A stretch of 64,000 nt of DNA from Phycisphaerales bacterium (GTDB lineage: Bacteria > Planctomycetota > Phycisphaerae > UBA1845): assembly GCA_003597935.1 (NCBI GenBank), contig QZJT01000124.1, positions 1 through 64,000 on the forward strand, given 5' to 3'. A program made the position numbers and the translations under genes. Shown piece after piece: positions 34,134 through 42,458 of the stretch. The number at the start of each line of letters is the position of its first letter. Position 1 is the first letter of the stretch. Under the pieces are notes generated by a model. The model did no database searches. It saw nothing but the letters and a program-made list of their open reading frames with translations, and had not been told where the DNA came from.

Positions 34134-35918
34134 ATGAACCAGCGACGTTTCCTCATCACCGGCGCCCTGCCCTACTCGAACGGACGCCTCCACGTCGGCC
34201 ACGTCGCCGGCGCTTACCTGCCGGCCGACATCTACGTCCGCTACCTGCGGGCGGCCGGGGCGGACGTGCGGTTCATCTGCGGCAGCGACGACAACGGCGT
34301 GGCAGCACTGAAAACCGCCCGCGAGCAGGGGCGCTCGGTGGAGGAACTGACGGCGTTCTACAACCAGTCTCAGCGCCAGGCGTTCGCCGGGCTCGGCATC
34401 CGCTTCGACATCTACGGCGGGACGCACCAATCGGACTACGTCCGCCTGCACGAGCGGTTCAGCCAGGAGTTTTTTCTGAGGATTTACGAAAAGGGGCTGT
34501 TCACCAAGCGGACGTCCAGGCAGCTTTACGACGTGGAGGCGGGCCAGTTCCTGCCCGACCGGTTCGTGCGCGGCACCTGTCCCCACTGTGCCAGTGACAA
34601 CGCCTACGGCGACCAGTGCGAGAACTGCGGCCGGGCGCTCGATCAGACCGAGCTGATCGATCCGGTCAGCGAGATGACCCGGACCCGGCCGGAGCTGCGC
34701 GAGACCCGTCACTGGTACCTGCGGCTGGACCAGCTCCAAGGCAGGCTGTCCGAGTGGCTGGCCGGCAAGAAGGATCCCGCCACGGCCGGGGCACACTGGC
34801 GGCCGGTGGTCATCAACCAGTCGCTGGGCCGCATCGAAGCGGAGGGCCTGCCCGAACGGGCGATGACGCGGGATCTGACCTGGGGCGTTCCCGTGCCCCT
34901 CGACGACCCGGACGCGCGCGGCAAGTCGCTCTACGTGTGGTTCGACGCCCCGATCGGTTACGTGTCGTTTACGGCGGCGCTGTGCCAGCGCGAGGGCGGC
35001 AGCGCCGAGGAGTACGCCGCGTGGTGGAAAGACCCGGATTGTAAAGTCGTTCACTTCATCGGCGAGGACAACATCGTCTTCCACGCCATCATCTGGCCGG
35101 CCATGATGCTGGCGACGCACGAGAGCGGCTCGGCTCAGGGGGCGGCCGGCGAGTATCAGCTTCCGCACAACGTGGTGGCCAATTCGTTCCTGAACATCCG
35201 GTTCCCGGGCAAAGACGAGGAGAAGATCAGCAAGACGCGCGGCACGGCCATCTGGATCGAGGACTATCTGCGCATCCTGCCCCCGGACCCGCTGCGCTAT
35301 TACCTCACCGCCATCGCCCCGGAGTCGCAGCGGTCGACCTTCGACGTGGACGATTTTCTGGCCCGCAACAACGGCGAGCTGGGCAACGCGCTGGGCAACT
35401 TCTTCAACCGCTGCGTGTCGTTTGCGCACAAGTACTTCGACGGCCGGGTCCCGGACGCCGGCCGGCGCGACGCGGTGGACGCCGAGCAGTTGGGCCGCTG
35501 CGCCGCGGCCGTCCAGAAGGTGGCGGCGGAACTGGAGGCGTGCCACTTCAAGGCCGCCCAGGGAGAGATGATGGCGCTGGCACGCGCCGGCAACGCCTAT
35601 TTCGATATCACCAAGCCGTTCATGTCGCGAAAGACGGACATGGCGGCGTGCGGACGGGCGATCAACGTGTGTTTGCAGACGGCGCGAACGCTGACGACTC
35701 TGATGGCGCCGTTCCTGCCGTTTTCGGCGGAAAAGGCGGCGAAGATGCTGGGGCTGGAAGGCCAGTTTTCGTCGGCGAACGCGGCGACCTCCCCGCGGAT
35801 GCCGCGGCCCTACGAGTTGTGGGCCTCGGCGACGCAGGAACTCCCGCCCGGTCACCCATTGGGCGCGGCGGAAGTCCTGTTTCCGCGCATGGATGGGGCG
35901 GAGGTGTTCGGCGCGTAG
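34134..35918 (+). CDS. metG: Methionyl-tRNA synthetase
   Basis: 594 residues from MNQRRFLITGALPYSNG (34134), not the upstream GTG/ATG of the track. HIGH motif is GRLHVGHVAGAYL; the zinc knuckle CPHCASDNAYGDQCENCG has four cysteines; KMSKS appears as KISKTRG. The anticodon-binding helical domain ends near residue 560 and there is no C-terminal EMAP/Trbp111 dimer domain. Charges tRNA-Met in the cytosol. Convergent with the R-M gene, 102 bp apart. Confidence 0.95.
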   Translation: MNQRRFLITGALPYSNGRLHVGHVAGAYLPADIYVRYLRAAGADVRFICGSDDNGVAALKTAREQGRSVEELTAFYNQSQRQAFAGLGIRFDIYGGTHQSDYVRLHERFSQEFFLRIYEKGLFTKRTSRQLYDVEAGQFLPDRFVRGTCPHCASDNAYGDQCENCGRALDQTELIDPVSEMTRTRPELRETRHWYLRLDQLQGRLSEWLAGKKDPATAGAHWRPVVINQSLGRIEAEGLPERAMTRDLTWGVPVPLDDPDARGKSLYVWFDAPIGYVSFTAALCQREGGSAEEYAAWWKDPDCKVVHFIGEDNIVFHAIIWPAMMLATHESGSAQGAAGEYQLPHNVVANSFLNIRFPGKDEEKISKTRGTAIWIEDYLRILPPDPLRYYLTAIAPESQRSTFDVDDFLARNNGELGNALGNFFNRCVSFAHKYFDGRVPDAGRRDAVDAEQLGRCAAAVQKVAAELEACHFKAAQGEMMALARAGNAYFDITKPFMSRKTDMAACGRAINVCLQTARTLTTLMAPFLPFSAEKAAKMLGLEGQFSSANAATSPRMPRPYELWASATQELPPGHPLGAAEVLFPRMDGAEVFGA

Positions 35919-36020
35919 GTGCAACGTATGCCCAGTCCGGAGCACCGATGCCTGTCGTGCTGCGCGAGCAAAGACACAGGCTGACAGACCCGTGCGCATT
36001 CACGGCAGCGACGTCCATGC

Positions 36021-39000
36021 TCATTGCCCGCCGGTCACGGGGACATCCAGAGTGTGCCGGGCGCATACCTGGTAATTCGCATCGAGTTCCGGGCCGACGA
36101 GCAGCAGCGCCTTGAGCCGGCGGGCGACTTCCGTGACGTACGTCACCTCCTCCATTCGCAGTGCCCGACTCAGCACGCGGTGCTCCCGGTAGCTCAGCCA
36201 CTTCTTGATCACCGGATACCCGCCGATGGTCATCTGCCAGACGTCCTCGGGGACGTTCGCCCAGAAAACGCGTGAATTGAGAAAGACGTTCACCGCGCCC
36301 GCGTGTGCCCGATCGCGTTCGACCCGACCTTTGCCGCACATGACGGCATTCCTGGCGCCGCGGTAACCCCAGCCGGCGTCCACGTTGAGGTCATGGTCGG
36401 GGTCGATGATTCCGCCGTTGATTTTCATCGGCACGGCCACGTCGCGCAGCTCGGCGTCGAGGCGACCCGTCGTGACGCCGCGCACGGGCCTGTCCGGCAA
36501 GAGGAGATCGGCCACTCGCCGGCCAATATCGGCAGAAGCGCGGAGTATTTGAGGTTCGGCGGGAATCGGGATCCGCGGCCAGTCCTGCCGCAGCGCAGCG
36601 GCGTTCTCATCGCGGTACGCGGGGGACCAGAGGACGGCGAGGGCATGGTAGAAGATGGACTCGGCGATACGCAGGGCGTCCGCGGCCGCCGTGGGAGCGT
36701 GCGAGTGGAGTGAAATCCCGGCGGCGCTACACGCGGCTACCCAGGCGGCGGAATCGACGTTCGGCTCAGGGCGGTCCGGCGCCAGCGTACTCCGGTTCCG
36801 GACGGCGAGCGGGAAGAACTGCGACCACGGATCCTGCAGATGCAGATCGCCGAGTTTGTCGACAATGACGGGCTGATTGAAGTAGCCCTTTCGTGCAGTC
36901 TGTGATGCCGATAGGAACACATTGTCAGGCCAGAGTTGAGCTACGAAGTCCGGCCGCGCCCTGTTGAGCAGCTTGCTTCTCTCCTCCCAATAACACCACC
37001 AGTCATCGAACGGTCGGTAGGCCAGTCGCCGGATGCGCTGCGGATCCAGTGGATAGGAGCGCAGCATCACGCGACGGACGTGCGCTGCGTCGAAACCGGC
37101 CATGTCGGTGATCGCTCCCGGATTGGTTTCGCGCAGCACGGCATCATCGACGTTGGGGTCGAAGTACTCCTTCAATCGGCTTTCGAGTTCCTGCCGGTCC
37201 ACTGTGATGAAGGCGGCGCCTCTGTTCTCATTCAACCCGCTGTAATGAACCGGAAACAGGTCGGCCAGCCGGGGCCATTTCTCGTACTCCGTCGGTTCGC
37301 CGAGCGCTCCGTTGACCAGGACCCACCGCATCGTCGCGCGGGGCGTCACGGACACGTAGTCCGGAGCGTCGTGCTCCGGGTGCGCCAGCGAATCTACGAG
37401 CTTGGCTCGTTTTTCGTTTCCGCGGCCCCAGAGATCACGGTACTTCACGAGCGCATGCGCGCTGAGCCGCGTCTTGCGGCCTCGGGATGGCCTGGTACGG
37501 ACGAGCGTTGTAATGGCCGTGCCCACCTGAATGCCGATGCGATGCTCGTCCGTCGTGAACATCGACTCGTCTGGTTTGCCCTCGGGCGTGCGCTTGCCGG
37601 TCTTGTACTTATCTCCGTTGCAGTTGTCGATGATGATCCGGTCGAAGTTCGCCACCAGCTTCTCGCGCATGACCGGATGAGAGAGTCCTTCAAGCCAGGA
37701 GTAGTTGCTGATGTAACAGACGATTCCCCTTTCACCGACTTCGGCGATGCGTTTTTCCGCCAACCGAAAGAACCGGATGTACAGGTCGTCGAGCAACTGC
37801 TTGCGTACGCCCCAGTTTTCGTACAGCCCTTGCTTGTACGGTTCGACAAGGTCGGGTTCCTCATCCTCCGCCACACCGGCAAACCGGTTGTACGGAGGAT
37901 TGCCCAGTATGACGAGGATGGGCACATCGTGCTTGACGCGGCGGGCGCGTTCGGCCTCCTTGGCCAATTCAGGAAAGAGCAGTTGCGACTTCGGCTCTTG
38001 CGGTGGCTCCCAGCCGGTCAGTGCATTGGTCAGATAGATCTCCGCCCGTTCATCCGCGGCAAGTTGAATGCCAAGATTCCGAAGCAATACGCCAAGTTGC
38101 AAATGGGCGACGACGTAGGGCGCGGGTAGGATCTCAAAGCCGAAGACGCGCGTGGTCAACGCCTTCTTCACGCCCGCCGCGGCCAGCGGACCGTGACCGT
38201 GCGCGGTAAGCGTCCGATGAATCGTCCGGGCGACCTCGACGATGTAGGATCCCGTCCCACAGGCCGGGTCGAGAACGTATACGTGTTCGTCCGCCAGACC
38301 GTCGGCGATGCCAAGCTCGGTACGCAACAACCGGTCGACGCGCGTCACCATGTAGTGGACGATCTCAGGCGGCGTGTACCATACGCCGAGTTCTTTTCGT
38401 AGCTCCGGATCGAAGGCTTCGAGGAAAGGCTCATAGAACAGAGTAATGGCGTGGTCGGCGTCGAACGAGGCGAAGAACTCGGGCTCGCTGACGCGGTTGA
38501 GGCTGGCGGTTGCCCATTCGAGCGGCTCGTCGAGGCCGAGATTGGCGAGCCGGCGCGGCCGGGCGATCTCTTCGTAGAGGTCGCCCATCAGCGGCAGGGC
38601 CAGGTGCTCACTGGCCTGCCGCCAGTCGAAGGCCCCAGACCCGCGCCGAACCTGACGCCACAGCATCCACCCTGAAAACAGCCCGTAGAAGAGCGTCTGC
38701 ACAAGCGACGACCGAAAGAAAGCCGCGCCGGCGGTGCCCTCGAAGTGCAGGCCCAGCGCCTGCTCCATCGCCTCTTGCAGCGGCGCCAGCGCGCCGATCT
38801 CGTGGCGTTGCAGCCGGCGCTTCGCTTCCCGCGCGTGCCTGGCGAGATCGGCCGCCAGGTCGCGGGGGCGGGAAATCGGCGCCGAACGCGTGAGGACTCC
38901 CGCGAGGAAGTCGAGCAGGGTCTCGCTGTAGTCGCGGGCCGCGCCGCGGGGCGATTGGCGCCAGAATGAATCGGCGTCGGCGGCGAGCGTGAGGCGGGCC

Positions 39001-39374
39001 TCGACACGGGCGCGGCCGGCGTCGCCGCGGACGACCAGGAGGAAGTCACGGTAATTCGTCACCAGGACCGTCCCGTATCTTTGCCAGTAACGAGCGACCT
39101 GCGCTCCGTCCACGGTCAGCGGGACGTTCTGCTCGACGTCCTTCACCTCGACGGCGCAACGGAGGTTGCCGCTCTTGCGTTCGAACGCGCCAAAGTCCGG
39201 GTGCCCGCCCCCCTGGTCGGCGAGTTCAGCGATGACGTCAACTGGAGGTTCAAGCGTCCCCCCGACCGCCCCGAGCAGCGCCTCCAGGGCCGCGCGGTAG
39301 GACAATTCGGGCGTGCCATGACCGGCGCGATGAACGTCGTGCAATCGGCCGATGTACGCCTGAACCGGGCCCAC
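36021..39374 (-). CDS. Single-polypeptide restriction-modification enzyme (type ISP/IIG-like)
   Basis: About 1117 residues if begun at GTG 39374 (VGPVQAYIGRLHDVHR), where homology to this class begins; the track start at 39617 lies in an interspersed repeat. Order: PD-(D/E)XK-type nuclease near residues 20-110 (GGGHPDFGAFERKSGN then AVEVKD), a helical coupler, then a gamma-class N6-adenine methyltransferase with SAM motif DPACGTGSYIVEVAR and catalytic NPPYNRF. The C-terminal third is the target-recognition region (YRPFDDWWCYWEERSKLL; VWQMTIGGYPVIKKWLSYREHRVLSR near the end). No helicase motifs are seen, so unlike LlaGI it is closer to type IIG/short ISP. It would methylate and cut foreign DNA alone. 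GC is lower in 37.0-38.4 kb, suggesting transfer. Confidence 0.88.
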   Translation of the reverse strand: MGPVQAYIGRLHDVHRAGHGTPELSYRAALEALLGAVGGTLEPPVDVIAELADQGGGHPDFGAFERKSGNLRCAVEVKDVEQNVPLTVDGAQVARYWQRYGTVLVTNYRDFLLVVRGDAGRARVEARLTLAADADSFWRQSPRGAARDYSETLLDFLAGVLTRSAPISRPRDLAADLARHAREAKRRLQRHEIGALAPLQEAMEQALGLHFEGTAGAAFFRSSLVQTLFYGLFSGWMLWRQVRRGSGAFDWRQASEHLALPLMGDLYEEIARPRRLANLGLDEPLEWATASLNRVSEPEFFASFDADHAITLFYEPFLEAFDPELRKELGVWYTPPEIVHYMVTRVDRLLRTELGIADGLADEHVYVLDPACGTGSYIVEVARTIHRTLTAHGHGPLAAAGVKKALTTRVFGFEILPAPYVVAHLQLGVLLRNLGIQLAADERAEIYLTNALTGWEPPQEPKSQLLFPELAKEAERARRVKHDVPILVILGNPPYNRFAGVAEDEEPDLVEPYKQGLYENWGVRKQLLDDLYIRFFRLAEKRIAEVGERGIVCYISNYSWLEGLSHPVMREKLVANFDRIIIDNCNGDKYKTGKRTPEGKPDESMFTTDEHRIGIQVGTAITTLVRTRPSRGRKTRLSAHALVKYRDLWGRGNEKRAKLVDSLAHPEHDAPDYVSVTPRATMRWVLVNGALGEPTEYEKWPRLADLFPVHYSGLNENRGAAFITVDRQELESRLKEYFDPNVDDAVLRETNPGAITDMAGFDAAHVRRVMLRSYPLDPQRIRRLAYRPFDDWWCYWEERSKLLNRARPDFVAQLWPDNVFLSASQTARKGYFNQPVIVDKLGDLHLQDPWSQFFPLAVRNRSTLAPDRPEPNVDSAAWVAACSAAGISLHSHAPTAAADALRIAESIFYHALAVLWSPAYRDENAAALRQDWPRIPIPAEPQILRASADIGRRVADLLLPDRPVRGVTTGRLDAELRDVAVPMKINGGIIDPDHDLNVDAGWGYRGARNAVMCGKGRVERDRAHAGAVNVFLNSRVFWANVPEDVWQMTIGGYPVIKKWLSYREHRVLSRALRMEEVTYVTEVARRLKALLLVGPELDANYQVCARHTLDVPVTGGQ

Positions 39375-39589
39375 CGATGGCTCCAAGAGGCGGCCTGCAG
39401 CGCCCGCGGCCGCGACGACGATCGGCCAGTGTAGGATTGCACGGGCGGATTTCCAACCGCGATCCGCCCCGCAGCCCCGCAGAGGGGTGTCAGGGGGTGC
39501 GTAACAGACACGGCGGATGTCCCCAAGACTACCCGAATTAGACCTACCGGACTGGGGCGACCGCTGTGTGGTCGGTAGACGCCGTTTCG

Positions 39590-39675
39590 AGGGAGACTCC
39601 GCGCGGGCTGAAGCCACGCGGCTCGCTCAGAGGAGCCGCCTGGTCTGTCACGCACCCGGTGTCGCGCGACCCGTG
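39590..39675 (-). repeat. Interspersed GAGCGAGCCGCG element
   Basis: Reverse complement of the family that reads GAGCGAGCCGCGTGGCTTCA then GCCCGCGCGGAG. It accounts for the false N-terminus of the R-M ORF (MASARAESPS), which is also seen at 53143 in an unrelated ORF. Confidence 0.8.
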
Positions 39676-39684
39676 GCCCGGCCG

Positions 39685-39712
39685 TGAAACCGCGGCCCCG
39701 GCTTGCTATACT
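39685..39712 (+). promoter_or_regulatory. Sigma-70-type promoter candidate
   Basis: TGAAAC (39685-39690), 16-nt spacer, TATACT (39707-39712), 101 nt before ATG 39814. Confidence 0.45.
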
Positions 39713-39813
39713 GGCTCTTCGATCGGCGGGCGCCGGCCGCGGCGGGGGTGTGCCGTGCCGCGGCGCGACGTTGCCGCCTGGGGTTCGCGCGATCCAGCTT
39801 CGGGGAGCACGTC

Positions 39814-40863
39814 ATGATCGACAATGGCGCGGTTGGTGGAAGGAACGGCAGGGCGTCCGCCGGATGGCCGGCGATGCTCATCGTGTGTTTCGCGGCTCAC
39901 GTGTTCGCCGCAACGCCTGCGTTCACCGCGGCCCCTGCGGCGCCGGCCGACGATGACGGCCTGACGCCGCAACTGCGGCGCGACATCTACGGAGGCATGA
40001 ACGGCCCCACCGGCAGCGGCGTCGACCGGGACGTGATCATCGTTCACCGCAGCAAGCCGATCGTCTACTTCGGCATGTACCGCACCAGCATGATGACCGA
40101 GCCGGGCTGGGACCTGTACGCCCGCGCCGTCGACTGGGCCAACGGGTTCAAGGCGCCGGCGGACTCGAAGGTGTGGCTGGCCACCTACAACGGCACGCTC
40201 GACCCCGAGTACAGCGCCGAACGGGACGGCATCGCGGTGTACGGTTACCTCATCAACACGATGGGGTTCCCGCGGGAGAACGTCCACGTCGCTCATCAGA
40301 GCAGCATCGAGACGGGCAACTTCGACGGGTACGACATCGTGCTCTACGTCAACCTCTACCCGCGCGACGCCACCAACGTGTTGAACCAGGGCAAGCCGTT
40401 CGTGACCACCTCGCCCGGCGAGACGGACGAGCTGGGCATCGGCACCGGCGAGGGCACGATGCACGAGGTACGCGACAACGTCTACGTTCTCAACACGTCG
40501 CACCACATCACAAAGACGTATGAGCCGGGGCAGATGTTCCTGCAGGCCGGGATGTGGATGGACGCCTCCACCGCGGCCGGCGACGGCATCGTGCTGATCG
40601 CAGCCGACGACCGGCCGGCGACCTGCGGCGGCGGTGAAAAGCTCAAGGCCCGGTGCAAACGGGGCGGGAAACTCACCGCCAAGGTCAAGGGCGGCCTGCC
40701 GGACGCGGTGCTCACGGTGGCGCTGGACACCGGAGAGACGTCACAGATCAACATCAATGACAGGGGTAAGGGCAAGGCGAAGTTCAAGGACGTCGCCCCC
40801 GGCGAGCGCACCGTCACGCTGACCGAGTGCGGCCTGGAGGCGAAGACCGTTTGCCCGGAGTGA
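39814..40863 (+). CDS. Secreted protein with shared C-terminal Cys domain
   Basis: 349 residues from MIDNGAVGGRNGRASAG (39814), with GGGGAG 9 nt upstream. Signal segment PAMLIVCFAAHVFAATPAFTAAPA. The central domain resembles a Rossmann-like or glutamine-amidotransferase-like fold (KPIVYFGMYRTSMMTEPGW, DGYDIVLYVNLYPRDATN, GKPFVTTSPGETDELGIG); I cannot name it. Residues about 270-349 (GGGEKLKARCKRGGKL, LDTGETSQININDRGKGKAKF, RTVTLTECGLEAKTVCPE) are the domain shared with the proteins at 21.5 and 40.9 kb. Unknown function, probably at or beyond the cell surface. The next gene follows after 55 bp on the same strand. Confidence 0.8.
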   Translation: MIDNGAVGGRNGRASAGWPAMLIVCFAAHVFAATPAFTAAPAAPADDDGLTPQLRRDIYGGMNGPTGSGVDRDVIIVHRSKPIVYFGMYRTSMMTEPGWDLYARAVDWANGFKAPADSKVWLATYNGTLDPEYSAERDGIAVYGYLINTMGFPRENVHVAHQSSIETGNFDGYDIVLYVNLYPRDATNVLNQGKPFVTTSPGETDELGIGTGEGTMHEVRDNVYVLNTSHHITKTYEPGQMFLQAGMWMDASTAAGDGIVLIAADDRPATCGGGEKLKARCKRGGKLTAKVKGGLPDAVLTVALDTGETSQININDRGKGKAKFKDVAPGERTVTLTECGLEAKTVCPE

Positions 40864-40918
40864 TCCGGCCGGCGGGTTCCGATGTAGCGCGGGAGGATCT
40901 CTGGAAAGGGGTTTCTGC

Positions 40919-42403
40919 ATGTTCTTCGATAGAATCGGGCCGATGGTGGCGCTGTCGTTTTTACTTGTGCTCGCAAGCGCTTCGGCCGCGCAGGCGGCGC
41001 CGCAGGGTTGTGAACCGGAATGGGTCACGACCCTCGGCAACCCCGGCATCGCCGACGGATACGTGGCGCCGATGCTGGCCTGGGATGACGGCAGCGGCGA
41101 ACAACTCTACGTCGGCGGCAGTTTCAGCCGCGTCGGCGGCATCTCGGCCGAGTCGGTGGCCGCGTACGACCCCGATAGCCGTTCGTGGTCGCCGCTGGGA
41201 CGGGGGCTGGCGTCCGGGTTCCTGACGGCGCTGACGCCGTTCGACGACGGCAACGGCGATCTGCTGATGGTCGGCGGGTTCTTCGCCAATGCCGAGGGGC
41301 TGCCCGGCACGTCGGGGCTGGCGGCGTGGAACGGCTCCACCTTCGCCTCGGTCGGGGGGGGGACGGACGGAAACGGGGCGGTCTGGTCGCTGGAGTCCTC
41401 CGACTATGACGGCACGAACAGGCTCTACATCGGCGGTGGGTTCGCGTCGTACGGCGGCGTTACCGCGTCGTGTATCGCGTCGTGGGACGGGCGGCGGGTG
41501 GCGCCGGTCGGCACGGGCCAGGGTGTGCAGGGTTCGTTCAACCCCTTCGTCACCGATATTCAGGCATGGGACGATGGCAACGGACCAGCGCTCTACATCG
41601 TGGGCCGTTATGACACCGTGGACGGCGTGGCGGCGCCCGTCTGCTCGCGGTTCAAGCACGGCGCCTGGGAGCGCGTCGGCGCCGGGCTGCGCGTTTCCAG
41701 CGGCTTGCGGCACGTCGAGACCATGACGCTGTACGATGACGGCAACGGCGAAGCGCTGTACGTGGCAGGAAGCCCGTTCATCATCAACGGCGTCGGCGGC
41801 GAGCACTCCGTGGCCAGATGGGACGGCAACACGTGGACGCCCGTCGGGCAGAACGTCGGCGGGCGGGTGACGAAGCTGATCGGCTGGGACGACGGCGACG
41901 GACCACGGCTCTACCTGGGCGGCACGGCCACGCCGGACATCCAGTATTTCGCCGTTTTGGACGGCAACACCTGGGTCCCCGCGGCCGGCGGCGTCTGGGA
42001 TCCGCCCGTGCCGCCGTCGAACTTCCCCTCGGTGTTCGGCTTGGCCGAGTGGAACGGCGACCTGCTGGTAGGCGGCAACTTCACCAGGGTGGGGCCGGAC
42101 AAGGTCACGTCGAACGGCATCGTCATGCGCACCACGTGCGCCAGCCCATGCACCGGCCGTGAAACGCTCGACATCACGTGCAAGCCGCGCGGCGGAGACG
42201 TGTACAACCTGGTTGCCAAGATCAAGCGCGGTCCGTCCGGCGGCAAGCTGACCGTGCGGGCCGACGGCGACCCGCGAACCGACCGGGTGGTGACGCTCGA
42301 CAACAAGGGGAGGGGCAAGGCGAAGCTCAAGAAACTGGCGGGCCCGCAGCACGGCGTCGAGATCGTCGAGTGCGGTGTGTTGGTGCAGGTGCGCTGCCTG
42401 TGA
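40919..42403 (+). CDS. Secreted beta-propeller-like protein with shared C-terminal domain
   Basis: 494 residues. Signal peptide MVALSFLLVLASASAAQA. Residues 35-410 hold seven or so repeats of about 45-50 residues around YVGGSFSRVGGI, VAAYDPDSRSWSPLG and LAAWNGSTFASVGG, each beginning with D-DG-G-LY (for example WDDGSGEQLYVGG). This looks like a Kelch/WD-type propeller seen in planctomycete surface proteins. The final 80 residues (GRETLDITCKPRGG to IVECGVLVQVRCL) are the shared Cys domain. Likely exported adhesin or cell-surface protein; ligand unknown. A 9-nt G run lies at 41354-41362. Confidence 0.82.
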   Translation: MFFDRIGPMVALSFLLVLASASAAQAAPQGCEPEWVTTLGNPGIADGYVAPMLAWDDGSGEQLYVGGSFSRVGGISAESVAAYDPDSRSWSPLGRGLASGFLTALTPFDDGNGDLLMVGGFFANAEGLPGTSGLAAWNGSTFASVGGGTDGNGAVWSLESSDYDGTNRLYIGGGFASYGGVTASCIASWDGRRVAPVGTGQGVQGSFNPFVTDIQAWDDGNGPALYIVGRYDTVDGVAAPVCSRFKHGAWERVGAGLRVSSGLRHVETMTLYDDGNGEALYVAGSPFIINGVGGEHSVARWDGNTWTPVGQNVGGRVTKLIGWDDGDGPRLYLGGTATPDIQYFAVLDGNTWVPAAGGVWDPPVPPSNFPSVFGLAEWNGDLLVGGNFTRVGPDKVTSNGIVMRTTCASPCTGRETLDITCKPRGGDVYNLVAKIKRGPSGGKLTVRADGDPRTDRVVTLDNKGRGKAKLKKLAGPQHGVEIVECGVLVQVRCL

Positions 42404-42458
42404 GTCGGTCCCCAGACATGGGCTGGTGGCGCGCCTGCCCGCGGCCGGGCCGATCGTG

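Noticed and set aside
33963-35999. 678-residue minus-strand ORF
   Set aside because: Antisense of metG, no recognisable motif.
39375-39617. N-terminal extension of the R-M enzyme beginning MASARAESPS
   Set aside because: Encoded by an interspersed repeat; the same peptide begins an unrelated track ORF at 53143.
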